The notes: generated by a model not told the origin, from the sequence alone. Shown: positions 26,984 through 35,125, counted from the stretch's first letter. The stretch: 64,000 bases of DNA from Tianweitania populi (GCF_014652875.1 NZ_BMZQ01000003.1:182832-246831), one strand, 5' to 3'. A program made the numbers and translations.

Positions 26984-28324
26984 ATGCAGACGCATATTTC
27001 ATCGACGCCCTTCGGGCGGCGACCGATGACGCTTGGCCTTCTGGCAAGTCAGGTCGCAACAAAGGAAATGCTGGCCGAAGCGACGGCACACAAGTGGCAG
27101 GTCTTCCAAACCATCCGCGAGGCGCGCGAGGCGATCGGGGCAACTGATCGTGCTTTGGCGATCCTCAACGCGCTCCTGACGTTCCATCCGGACACGACGC
27201 TTGCGGCGGATGGCACACTTGTCGTTTGGCCGTCGAATGAGCTTTTGAAAGCTCGTGCCAACGGAATGTCACCGGCAACGCTGCGAAGGCACCTGGCCAA
27301 TCTGGTGACCTGCGGGCTGATCATTCGACGCGATAGCCCCAATGGCAAACGCTTTGCCAGAAAGGGGCAGGGGGGATTGATCGAGCAGGCCTATGGCTTC
27401 GATCTCTCACCGATCGTTGCGCGTGCCGAGGAGTTTCGCGAGCTGGCTGACGCCATCAGAGCCGAAAAGCACGCCTTCAAGGTTGCCAAGGAACGGCTCT
27501 CGCTATGCCGCCGGGACATCGTCAAACTTATTGAGACGGGTGTGGAAGAGGAAGTACCAGGGGACTGGGAAGCTTTCAGGGCACGATACCGCCTCCTAAT
27601 CGACGACCTTCCACGCACAGTTGCTCGCCAAACCCTCGACAGTGTCACCGCCGAGCTCGAAGTGCTGCGCGATGAAGTTGGTAAGGCATTGGAGTTGTTC
27701 GTTAAATCGAAGAATATGAACGCCAATGAGTCTCATTCTGATCGCCACATACATAATTCAAAACCAGAACCCATCTACGAATCTGAACAGGGCTTGGGAG
27801 AAAAGAAAGAAGAGAGCGGCAACGCTGCTGATAGCGACAACGTACGCAGTTTGCCTAAGCGAGAACTGCCTTTAGGAATTGTGCTGGATGCATGCCCGGA
27901 AATCCGGCTGCTGGGTGACCGCGGCGAAATCCGGACATGGCGAGATCTGCAGGCGGCGGCCAGATTGGCGCGGCCGTCGCTTGGTATCAGCTCGAGCGCC
28001 TGGGAGGACGCGCAGGTGGTGCTTGGCGTGGAAAACGCTGCCATCACCGTCAGCGCGATCTACGAACGAGCTGACGAAATCGGCAACGCCGGCGGCTATC
28101 TTCGCTCGTTGACGGAGCGGGCGAGGGCGGGGCAGTTTTCGCCTTGGCCGATGGTGATGGCTTTGTTGCGCAAGAAGATGAAAGGAGGTTCGTCGGCTGA
28201 CGCTGGCGCAAATGTACGGTCCTTCGAGGCTGGCAGCGCCGAAAAGGGCGATCACCGCGAAACCCATTTTGAAGCCAGTGATGCACTTCGCCGATCGATC
28301 GCGAAAAAGCGTTGGGATCGCTGA
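26984..28324 (+). CDS. repC: RepC, replication initiator
   Basis: The 446-residue product matches RepC: N-terminal FGRRPMTLGLLASQ, a winged-helix core with TDRALAILNALLTFHPDTTL, VVWPSNELLKARANGMSPAT and LRRHLANLVTCGLIIRRDSPN, and a C-terminal domain after a variable linker (about residues 245-295). RepC binds an origin normally located inside its own coding sequence and is limiting for replication. The ATG follows a GGTAAAAGGAA ribosome site. The leader is covered by the antisense RNA candidate, and the gene ends the repABC operon. No truncation is seen. Confidence 0.97.
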   Translation: MQTHISSTPFGRRPMTLGLLASQVATKEMLAEATAHKWQVFQTIREAREAIGATDRALAILNALLTFHPDTTLAADGTLVVWPSNELLKARANGMSPATLRRHLANLVTCGLIIRRDSPNGKRFARKGQGGLIEQAYGFDLSPIVARAEEFRELADAIRAEKHAFKVAKERLSLCRRDIVKLIETGVEEEVPGDWEAFRARYRLLIDDLPRTVARQTLDSVTAELEVLRDEVGKALELFVKSKNMNANESHSDRHIHNSKPEPIYESEQGLGEKKEESGNAADSDNVRSLPKRELPLGIVLDACPEIRLLGDRGEIRTWRDLQAAARLARPSLGISSSAWEDAQVVLGVENAAITVSAIYERADEIGNAGGYLRSLTERARAGQFSPWPMVMALLRKKMKGGSSADAGANVRSFEAGSAEKGDHRETHFEASDALRRSIAKKRWDR

Positions 28325-28730
28325 TGGTTGACGCTCCGGCCGGTTATGCCTCCGCGGACGCAACAAAGGTGTTAGTGCAAGGGCGCCAGCTCTCCAAGAG
28401 GGGAGGGCTCGCATCAGAGACGGATTCAAATGCGTTCTTTGTACAGCAGTCGGCGCGTGGGGTGACGCCTTCAGTCAGATGCTGTTTGCTGGAGCCTTGA
28501 TGCACACGAGCACAAGCTGTCGCTGGCCATGAATGCGTGCTAGGCGAACCTGTGGAACAACGGAGAAATGACTGTAAGGTTGTTCCGAGGATGTGCTTTC
28601 GGCAAATAATGAAAGCTGTGCCTGCAATGTTGCCTAAATCCGAAGGCGAGGATAGATCACAAGGCACAACCTGAATGCTTAAGCAGCCCTCCGCTGCATT
28701 GAAGCCTTCGATCCAGTCGAGGATATTATC
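28325..28730. other. Gap between repC and the MucR gene
   Basis: These 406 bases contain no convincing open frame, inverted repeat or RNA gene that I can recognise. Confidence 0.5.
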
Positions 28731-29213
28731 GTGGAAACTCCAACACTAGACGAACCTGCTTCGGTGGTAAGCCCTATCATGGAGATAACTGCGCAGCTCG
28801 TAAGCGCGTATGTCGCGAAGAACCCGGTTCCAATGAGCGAGTTTCCGGGATTGATCGAGAGCGTCCACACCAAGCTGAACGCCCTGAACCAACCGGCGAG
28901 TGCAGAGCCTGCCATATCTTCGGAGAAGGCGAAGCCGGCTGTTCCAGTCAAGAAGTCGATCACCCCAGACTACATCATCAGCCTGGAGGATGGGAAACAG
29001 TACAAGACGCTCAGGCGACATCTCGCCAAGCTTGGCCTGTCTCCCGATCAATATCGGGCAAAGTGGAGCTTGCCGGCAGATTATCCAATGGTAGCAGCCA
29101 GCTATGCTGCGAACCGCTCGATGCTTGCCAAGAAGATGGGGCTAGGTCGGCGTCCAAAATCTGCGGCCGAACCAGCGCCTGTTCAAAGGCGCAGCCGTAA
29201 GCCCAAGGCTTAG
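28731..29213 (+). CDS. MucR/Ros family transcriptional regulator, zinc-less variant
   Basis: The 160-residue protein matches MucR/Ros: an N-terminal ITAQLVSAYVAKNPVP helix, then DYIISLEDGKQYKTLRRHLA, LSPDQYRAKWSLPADYPMVA and SYAANRSMLAKKMGLGR. In classical Ros the first zinc ligand is a cysteine in CLEDGK; here that place is serine (S84), and the second ligand pair is also not evident. Zinc-less Ros/MucR relatives exist in rhizobia and still bind AT-rich DNA. MucR proteins regulate exopolysaccharide, motility and symbiosis or virulence genes, so a link to the glycan genes on this replicon is possible. GTG start at 28731; a stop closes the frame upstream. Confidence 0.88.
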   Translation: METPTLDEPASVVSPIMEITAQLVSAYVAKNPVPMSEFPGLIESVHTKLNALNQPASAEPAISSEKAKPAVPVKKSITPDYIISLEDGKQYKTLRRHLAKLGLSPDQYRAKWSLPADYPMVAASYAANRSMLAKKMGLGRRPKSAAEPAPVQRRSRKPKA

Positions 29214-29308
29214 CTGACGCTTCGGAACCAGAGAGTTGATCGCGGAGGCGATTGACTCAATGTAGCAAATGGTCGTGGTTCGTTCACGTTCAAAGCACGT
29301 GACGGATC

Positions 29309-29644
29309 ATGCTGACCATCTTCGCCTTTCGGCCAACGCCAACCTTCCTCCCGCTCCTTGCAAGGGCTGTTCCGGCAGGCTTCCCATCGCCCGCTGAGGA
29401 TCATGTCGAGGATGAGATCGACCTTCACCGCCTGCTCGTTCAGAACAAGGCTGCGACCTTCCTGGTGCGCGTCCAAGGCTCCAGCATGGTCGAGGCGCAG
29501 CTGTTCGACGGCGATATTGCTGTGGTCGATCGCTCGGTGCCGCCGACGCCTGGTGACATCGTTGTCGTGGATATTGATGGTGACCGTTCGTTTAAGCGCT
29601 GGACTGGCAAACGTGACGTGCCGCTATCCCACCAGACTTGTTGA
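29309..29644 (+). CDS. UmuD-like S24 peptidase, C-terminally shortened
   Basis: The 111-residue product looks like UmuD/LexA-type S24 peptidases: an N-terminal FPSPAEDHVEDEIDLHRLLV, catalytic serine in the VQGSSMVEAQLFDGD motif, VVDRSVPPTPGDIVV and lysine in SFKRWTG. Family members self-cleave under SOS conditions; UmuD with UmuC forms a translesion polymerase. Here the frame ends shortly after the catalytic lysine with PLSHQTC, so the last strands (the usual VWGVV segment) are missing, and no umuC follows. It is either a truncated gene or a remnant. Confidence 0.7.
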   Translation: MLTIFAFRPTPTFLPLLARAVPAGFPSPAEDHVEDEIDLHRLLVQNKAATFLVRVQGSSMVEAQLFDGDIAVVDRSVPPTPGDIVVVDIDGDRSFKRWTGKRDVPLSHQTC

Positions 29645-29732
29645 AGGCGGGATCAGCGAAGTAAGCTTCGGATGGTAATCCCCCTAAAATAAACGAGTAC
29701 TCGGTCTCGAAATGGCATGAAGCACGTTAAGC

Positions 29733-29769
29733 GGCTAGCCGGTTCATTACAGTGATGAACCGGCTAGCC
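29733..29769. terminator. Perfect 15-bp inverted repeat downstream of the HU gene
   Basis: Arms GGCTAGCCGGTTCAT (29733-29747) and ATGAACCGGCTAGCC (29755-29769) enclose a 7-base loop, 6 bases after the HU stop codon. The position suggests a transcription terminator or mRNA-stabilising hairpin for the minus-strand gene, although no long T-run follows. It could also be a protein-binding site. Confidence 0.55.
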
Positions 29770-29775
29770 AGGTGA

Positions 29776-30054
29776 TTAGACGTTGAGCGCGTCCTTGATC
29801 GTCTTGGCTGGAGTGAAGGTCAGCTTTTTGGATGCAGCAATCTGGATGCTGGCGCCGGTCGCCGGATTGCGCCCTTCCCGTGCCGGGGTGTCTTTGACCT
29901 TGAACTTGCCAAACCCAGGGATGCTAGTTTCCACACCTGAGGAGGCCGCATTCGTAATTTCTTTGAACACGGCCTCAACGATTGTCTTGGCTTGTGCCTC
30001 GGTCAAGTTCTGCTCAGCTGCAATCTTGTCGGCGATCTCTGTCGTTGTCGTCAT
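29776..30054 (-). CDS. HU family DNA-binding protein
   Basis: The 92-residue product has the HU/IHF pattern: an N-terminal helical pair (IADKIAAEQNLTEAQAKTIV), the GFGKFKVKDTPAREGRNPAT beta-arm region with the diagnostic GRNP motif, and a C-terminal FTPAKTIKDALN helix. HU binds and bends DNA without strict sequence specificity. Plasmid-encoded HU-like proteins can support replication initiation or silence acquired genes. The start ATG at 30054 follows an AGGAGTGAACC-type ribosome site. The gene stands alone on the minus strand. Confidence 0.95.
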   Translation of the reverse strand: MTTTTEIADKIAAEQNLTEAQAKTIVEAVFKEITNAASSGVETSIPGFGKFKVKDTPAREGRNPATGASIQIAASKKLTFTPAKTIKDALNV

Positions 30055-30203
30055 TGGTTCACTCCTGATGATGAAAACGGCCTCTGCCTATCACGAGTTT
30101 GCGGTCCGCGCGCAATTGGGGATGCTGAGTTCGCACCTCAGCTTCGCGAAGCAAAGCAACGCAAACCCTGCGCCAAGCCGTGCGATCCATGCCATAGCGC
30201 GGT

Positions 30204-30539
30204 TCAAGGCGTCCCTGGATTGTAAAGATCGATCTCGAAGGCGTCGAAATCCTTGATGTTGCGGGTAGCTAAGGTGAGCTTGTTGGCAATGGCTGTCGCG
30301 GCAATCAATCCATCCATCGACGAAAGGCCACGACCGCGGCGCTTGGCCAATCCCATAAGGTTGCCCCAAACCAAGGCGACAGGCTCGTTCACTGCGAGCA
30401 CCCGGTGCTCGAACCGGAGCAGCAGATCCTGAGCAAGCCTAGCAGACGCACCCCCTTGGCTGATGTGCCACTTATGGGTTTGCATCGAACGGTATGCTTG
30501 TCCGTTTGGCGATCCTAGATCGCGTTTTGAATTCCTCAA
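30204..30539 (-). pseudogene. VapC-like PIN-domain toxin, C-terminal remnant
   Basis: The C-terminal part matches PIN toxins of the VapC/FitB group: FEHRVLAVNEPVALVWGNLM, LSSMDGLIAATAIANKLTLA and TRNIKDFDAFEIDLYNP, including the conserved aspartates of the second half of the active site. The N-terminal half with the first catalytic aspartate is missing and replaced by unrelated sequence (MRNSKRDLGSPNGQ), and there is no antitoxin gene nearby. The 5' part overlaps the start of the divergent DarT-like gene. It is most likely a dead toxin truncated when its neighbour arrived. Confidence 0.75.
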
Positions 30540-32203
30540 CCACCGGCAGTCTATCGCAGGGAAAGCGGGACCGCAGTAAGTCCGCGCAGACTGCGAGTGC
30601 CCGAGTGGAAGTGCTGGCGTACCAAACCTTCATTTTTGTCACGATCGTCGTGGCCCGCTTTGCCATTCCCTCTTACTTGATCGCCGTGTGCACGGTGTGG
30701 ACTGCATTCACGCTTCTCAACCTATTCTATCCGCCGCTGGTGGGGCTGCAGCTGATCGTCGTGTGGGGAACATACGCGTTCGTGAAGCCGAACGACGAAC
30801 CTGTCGGTGAAAAAGCAGCAGAGGCCACGCCGCAGAAGAGGCTCCCGGAGCGTCCGGAGGCTGCCGCGGTACCGTATGCACCGCAAAAGGAAGCTGCCAA
30901 GGCGGCCGGGTCCAGTGCCGCCAACATGCCCTTCAGCTTCTCCGGGGCGGCAGCAGCAACCATGGCCGACCTCGAGCAGTCGATAAACCTGGCAAACGCT
31001 GTCCAGACGGCAACACGCGAGCTGGCGCAGACGGTCGACAGCGAACGCATCCACGTAGAGGCCGCCTATGCTGCCGCCATTCGCCAAGTAGAGCATGCCA
31101 GAGAAGTCGCGGCGATGGAGCCGCAGCTCAAGGCACTCTACGAAGAAAACTTCAGCCGATTTGACAAGGCGCTCCAGGGCGCAAAGGAGATACGCAAGGA
31201 GCAGGCGTCGCGCGAGCTCGTAAGGCCGCCCGTGTTCAGCCATGTACCCGAGCACTCCAGTCCTGACGTACAGGCAAGGATCGACTTGAAGGTCGAAGCG
31301 TTACGCATGAAACGCGAGACGTTCATCCGCGACATGCAGAAGAAGGCGCATGCTTCGCCCGACCTTTTCAACGCGTTTATCGCCGCCCTGCTGAACGAAC
31401 AGACCTGGCCGTTGGTCGGCACTTTCGCAGCGCAGTTCCCTCAGCCCGCAGCACTGAAGGCGCAGGCAGGCTCAGCCGCCAGGAAGCCCGCTGCAACGGC
31501 ACTGGAGGACGCAGAAGGGAAAGCGCCCAGGCTCGGGACCGCCCTTGAAAGCCGGACTGGACAGGAGGTTCGGGCCAGTGCCGAAAGGCGCAGGGTGCCG
31601 TTCCTCGTGCACTTCACGCGCATCGAGAACCTGAGGTCGATCTGCCAGGCAGGGGTGCTTCCTGTGACTACGCTTGGCGAACGCCGCATCCCGTTCTCCC
31701 GCAACGATCTCGCGCGGTACGACCGGCGACCCGGAGCGGTCTCGCTATCGGTCGCCCATGCCAACGACAGGATGTTCTACAAGTATCGCCGGGAAAACCC
31801 CGATCAGGACTGGGTGGTCCTGAAGCTCAGCCCTTCGATACTCTGGACGAAGAAGGCGGCTTTCTGCCCGCTTAACGCGGCGGACAGCAGGGTGAGCAGG
31901 CGGCCACTGGGCGATCTTCTGACGCCTTCCGCCTTTGAGGCGATGTTCGACGAGGAAGTCGGAGGTTCCAGGCGGGAAAGTGCCTGGATGGAGCTGTTCG
32001 ATCCCACCGACGTCCAGGCCGAAGTCCTGGTCTTCGAGGGAATCGAGCCTTCCGGAATAGAGGAGCTCGTGTTCAGCAAGCCGGAGCTTGCCGCAAGGTA
32101 CCAGGATTGCCTTGAAGGGAGAAAGGCCACCATATGTGCGGAAGGTTCCGGCTTTTTCGGAACCCGCGCGTTCGCGCGGAAGAACTTAAGGACCGTTTCC
32201 TGA
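30494..32203 (+). CDS. Membrane-anchored DarT-like ADP-ribosyltransferase
   Basis: The 569-residue product combines three parts. Residues about 40-96 hold two hydrophobic segments (YQTFIFVTIVVARFAIPSYL and LVGLQLIVVWGTYAFV) predicted to cross the membrane. Residues about 100-365 are alanine-rich, charged and coiled-coil-like. Residues about 368-540 resemble DarT (DUF4433): HFTRIENLRSICQAGVLP at 373-390 for NAD binding, FSRNDLARYD, SLSVAHANDRMFYKYR, and DPTDVQAEVLVFEGIEP at 503-519 with the probable catalytic glutamate E510. DarT enzymes ADP-ribosylate DNA bases and serve as toxins in anti-phage TA pairs. The stop shares a base with the next start (TGATG), so the two are coupled. Membrane anchoring is unusual for DarT. 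Substrate is unknown. Confidence 0.72.
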   Translation: MLVRLAILDRVLNSSTTGSLSQGKRDRSKSAQTASARVEVLAYQTFIFVTIVVARFAIPSYLIAVCTVWTAFTLLNLFYPPLVGLQLIVVWGTYAFVKPNDEPVGEKAAEATPQKRLPERPEAAAVPYAPQKEAAKAAGSSAANMPFSFSGAAAATMADLEQSINLANAVQTATRELAQTVDSERIHVEAAYAAAIRQVEHAREVAAMEPQLKALYEENFSRFDKALQGAKEIRKEQASRELVRPPVFSHVPEHSSPDVQARIDLKVEALRMKRETFIRDMQKKAHASPDLFNAFIAALLNEQTWPLVGTFAAQFPQPAALKAQAGSAARKPAATALEDAEGKAPRLGTALESRTGQEVRASAERRRVPFLVHFTRIENLRSICQAGVLPVTTLGERRIPFSRNDLARYDRRPGAVSLSVAHANDRMFYKYRRENPDQDWVVLKLSPSILWTKKAAFCPLNAADSRVSRRPLGDLLTPSAFEAMFDEEVGGSRRESAWMELFDPTDVQAEVLVFEGIEPSGIEELVFSKPELAARYQDCLEGRKATICAEGSGFFGTRAFARKNLRTVS

Positions 32204-32880
32204 TGGCGAGTCGGCCCGTCTTCGTTCCCCGCCCTGCATCCATGGTTGCCGTCGAGATCGTGGAGTTCAAATGGCATGCAGGGCTTTCCATAGCGCAAAA
32301 GCAGCGATCGGTCGAAGAGCTGCACGCAGCTGCGCGGGCGGTCCTTAAAGTCCGCAGCGTGCTGGAGGTGTCAAGCAAGTCCCGGGACCGTCTAGGCGTT
32401 GCCCTGAGCGCGTTCAACCTCACGTTCGGCAGCCCGCCCCTCACCGTCGAATGCGCTTTCCAAGGCAGCAAGGTCTTCAGGGACGGCGGGCCCTTCAACG
32501 ACCTTTTCTCGAAGGTGCCCAGGGAGGCAAAACGGGATCAGCGGCTGCGGAACTCGGGCCCGCTGACATCCTTCGTGTTCGACGGTAGGCAATGGCCGAC
32601 CGAACCTAAGACTGTCTTCTATGACTGGATTTACGTGTCCGCGCTCCAGCGCCATCATGACCTCGCCGATGGCGTCCGGAAGTACGACGCGTTCACGGAC
32701 ATCGAGTTCAACCCTGAGAAGTCGTTCAACTGCCAGGCTCGATCAGTTGCGCTGTATGTTTCGCTGCTGCAGTCGGGCCTGCTCGAGCAGGCCACTTCAT
32801 CGCCTGACGCGTTCCTGGAACTTTTCGGCAAGCCTGCTCTGCCCTCTCCGCAAGCCGCAAAGCAGGGCGAACTGTTCTAA
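32203..32880 (+). CDS. Probable partner/antitoxin of the DarT-like protein (DUF6977-like; NADAR/YbiA-like by inference)
   Basis: The 225-residue protein starts at ATG 32203, overlapping the toxin stop by one base. It contains RPVFVPRPASMVAVEIVEFK, SSKSRDRLGVALSAFNLTF, the core LTVECAFQGSKVFRDGGPFN, KRDQRLRNSGPLTSF, EPKTVFYDWIYVSALQRHHD and AFTDIEFNPEKSFNCQARSV. The spacing of SAFNL and TVECAFQGSKVF recalls NADAR/YbiA proteins (SxF and VEHxxQAxK), which remove ADP-ribose from nucleic acids and act as antitoxins to some DarT toxins. I relate it to the family I know as DUF6977, found beside DarT-like genes; both links are from memory and inference. The longer frame from 32134 is rejected because it overlaps the toxin. 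Confidence 0.68.
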   Translation: MASRPVFVPRPASMVAVEIVEFKWHAGLSIAQKQRSVEELHAAARAVLKVRSVLEVSSKSRDRLGVALSAFNLTFGSPPLTVECAFQGSKVFRDGGPFNDLFSKVPREAKRDQRLRNSGPLTSFVFDGRQWPTEPKTVFYDWIYVSALQRHHDLADGVRKYDAFTDIEFNPEKSFNCQARSVALYVSLLQSGLLEQATSSPDAFLELFGKPALPSPQAAKQGELF

Positions 32881-33262
32881 CAGCAAGCAATGGCCCGAAC
32901 CGGCCTCCAAGCTTCGCAGGCTGGCGTACGCACATCCAGCCTACAGGAGGCCGGTAAGAGGATGGTCAAAAACGTACGCTCTCATGACTGCCATCTGAGA
33001 CGCTGGACGAGTTTAGACCCTCGCTGGTCTGATGGCCAGCGAGGGTCCGTCCTTGGCAGGTGTGCCGCGTGCTCCTGATCGACAACGATTGATCAAGCTC
33101 TCATCCGCGGGGTGGCTACCGCATTTCCCGTCTCCGTCGCTGGGCCTGCCTCATTCTAAGTTCGGGCATCGGATCGATCCTGCCCCACCGTACGCCGAGG
33201 ATTGCCCATCACAGTCGGGTGCCCGCGGCACGCCTTCCAAGACTATGGCGTGCCCGCCGCGA
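32881..33262. other. Region downstream of the DarT-like operon
   Basis: Apart from the inverted repeat at 33016-33047, these 382 bases hold no gene I can support. Confidence 0.5.
33016..33047. terminator. Perfect 12-bp inverted repeat, probable terminator of the DarT-like operon
   Basis: GACCCTCGCTGG (33016-33027) and CCAGCGAGGGTC (33036-33047) form a strong hairpin with an 8-base loop about 135 bases after the operon's last stop. A T-run is not present, so termination is inferred from position and stem strength. Confidence 0.5.
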
Positions 33263-33530
33263 TCAGGCGGGCGCCGCCGCAAGCGTGCGGCGCGCGATAT
33301 CCCAGGCGTAGCCGACCAGCTCCCGGGCGATCGCCGCGTTCACCTTGGGCTGCGGCTTGCCCGCAGCCGTCAGCCGACGGAAGCGTTGGCACAGGCGCAC
33401 CTGCGCCTTCCAGCCGATCGCCTGAATGTCGGCGGGAAGATCGGCGACGCGCTCCCGGTAGCGCCGCTCCTCGCGCGCCGGCAACCGATAGGTCCATCCC
33501 GGTCAGCACATAGAACGGACTCAGATATAC
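33263..33530 (-). pseudogene. IS110-family transposase, C-terminal remnant
   Basis: About 73 codons on the minus strand read YRERVADLPADIQAIGWKAQ, VRLCQRFRRLTAAGKPQPKV and NAAIARELVGYAWDIARRTL, the conserved C-terminal end of IS110/IS1111 transposases, normally after the serine-containing Tnp_20 domain. Upstream the frame breaks, with further related-looking sequence to about 33530 in another frame, and the catalytic domain is absent. It marks a decayed insertion between the DarT-like operon and the nuclease-like gene. Confidence 0.7.
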
Positions 33531-33732
33531 GCTAACGGATCGTCGTGGCGGTCGAAGCAGGCCGTCTGCTGACGGCTCGACCGGGTGGAAACCGGTCATT
33601 CACGAAATCGGCTACCTACGACAGCTATGCGGACAATGTGATCGCTCTCGTTTGTGTCCTTACAGCCGATTTTGCTTACATGCGTTTCAACCGGGTATAC
33701 ATCGCAGAACGATCAGCCAGCATCCGAAGATC

Positions 33733-34785
33733 ATGACATCAATTCACTCCCTCGAGATACCAAAACCGAAAAACTGGCAGGACTTCGAAGCAATCACCTT
33801 GGACGCGTTACGTCTGCGTTGGGGTTCGCCCAATTTATCCGCGAACGGTCGTCCGGGTCAGAAACAGAAAGGTGTCGACATCTTCGGGCCGGACGACATC
33901 GGAAGGCGGATCGGCGCTCAATGTAAGCGGTACGCGAAACCACTGAAGATTGAGATGGTCAAAGCAGAAGTCGAGAATTCCGACGCTTTCGAGCCTGCAC
34001 TCAATGCCATCTATATCGCGACCACTCGGGATCGCGACACGAAGCTTCAGATGGAAGTGAGGATGTATTCCGATAAAAGGGTCAGCGAGGGCAAGTCAGC
34101 TGTCGGCCTCCTATTCTGGGACGATATCGTGGGAAGTCTCGGCGCAAACCCTTCGACGTTTAAAAGCCACTTTCCCAACTTTACGCTCCCAGAGGCTCAT
34201 GCCTTCCATCGCGACCGTCTACTAGCGGCATTAAACCTTGGGTACTTTGGCAGTCATCTGTGGGACTACGCCGAATTGATCCACGGCGAGTTCGGTTGGA
34301 TGGCCAATACCGATCCTGACGAATTCCAGATTGTCCTAAGCATAGTACGGCAGTGCTCCCATTCGTTTCTTCCCGCTAGTGAGAGAGATGCCGTAGTAGC
34401 CTCGCTTGATGAGATCGTAGCAATCATGAACACCGAGGAGGTGTTGAACCGCGGTGATTGGGAGAAGATTCAGACACTCTCTAAGCGAGTTTCTAAACGG
34501 TTAGTCTCGCTCTCATCAGTTCCAATCTTGGAGTCGAACACGCTCGAAGTTGGCCGTCGCCTTGGTGCAATCAATCATGTTCAGGATGATGAAGTAGGCG
34601 CAGCCCAAAGTGCTGAATTGAAGAGGCAGGTAGACGCCATTTTGCCCTATGAATGTGCTAAACGTACGGCTAAGAAATTCGCTGAAGCGGATAAGATGGA
34701 GTATTCATACGGATACCGCTGGGCACCTAAAGTTTTCGCTTACGTTGAGCAGGAAATAAGGTTTGCCAACCCCATGCGCCGATAG
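33733..34785 (+). CDS. Restriction endonuclease-like protein (Mrr/PD-(D/E)XK fold), probable defence nuclease
   Basis: From ATG 33733 the product has 350 residues. The N-terminal 140 look like a PD-(D/E)XK nuclease: NWQDFEAITLDALRLRWG with E20 on the first helix, QKQKGVDIFG with D49, and GAQCKRY with the Q63-x-K65 pair, then an AIYIATTRDRD strand as in Mrr-type domains. The rest is helical, contains an EEVLNRGDWEKIQTLSKR segment and matches nothing I recognise. No methyltransferase or specificity gene is adjacent, so it may be a solitary or modification-dependent defence nuclease. The longer frame from 33652 lacks homologous-looking sequence and was not used. Confidence 0.7.
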   Translation: MTSIHSLEIPKPKNWQDFEAITLDALRLRWGSPNLSANGRPGQKQKGVDIFGPDDIGRRIGAQCKRYAKPLKIEMVKAEVENSDAFEPALNAIYIATTRDRDTKLQMEVRMYSDKRVSEGKSAVGLLFWDDIVGSLGANPSTFKSHFPNFTLPEAHAFHRDRLLAALNLGYFGSHLWDYAELIHGEFGWMANTDPDEFQIVLSIVRQCSHSFLPASERDAVVASLDEIVAIMNTEEVLNRGDWEKIQTLSKRVSKRLVSLSSVPILESNTLEVGRRLGAINHVQDDEVGAAQSAELKRQVDAILPYECAKRTAKKFAEADKMEYSYGYRWAPKVFAYVEQEIRFANPMRR

Positions 34786-35070
34786 GCACCAGGCGGCAAG
34801 CGTGTTTCTACAGACTCCGCAAATGCAGGCTCATAGAAAGTCGCGACTTAATTTCCGTTCTAGGTTCGGGCTGCGAACATACAATTAGAGCTCGAAGCGG
34901 ACATTCGCTGCGAGCCCCATGAATGACCGCAATGGGGTCGATTGCCGTCTGACCGCTGTTGGGGTTAATGGCGGCTGAATCGCTTCGCTGAGGGGACGTT
35001 GTCGCCTACGCAGAATGCCCTCTTCTATCGATTTGGCCCAGCTCAGCTCAGATTTGCATTTGGTCGCTCA
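34786..35070. other. Gap before the toxin-antitoxin promoter
   Basis: These 285 bases hold no gene or repeat I can support. Confidence 0.5.
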
Positions 35071-35099
35071 TTGATTGTGTTGCTCAACCGAGCTACAAT
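35071..35099 (+). promoter_or_regulatory. Promoter of the RelB/YafQ-type pair
   Basis: A -35 box TTGATT (35071-35076), a 17-base spacer and a -10 box TACAAT (35094-35099) predict a start near 35106, followed by an AAAGGAGG ribosome site and the antitoxin ATG at 35126. Autorepression by the antitoxin-toxin complex would be expected for this family. Confidence 0.65.
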
Positions 35100-35125
35100 C
35101 TCGCTTGGAAAGGAGGCCCCTACCT

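Noticed and set aside
33652..33732. N-terminal extension of the nuclease-like gene
   Set aside because: The extra 27 codons look unlike protein of this family, and the ATG at 33733 directly precedes the conserved domain.
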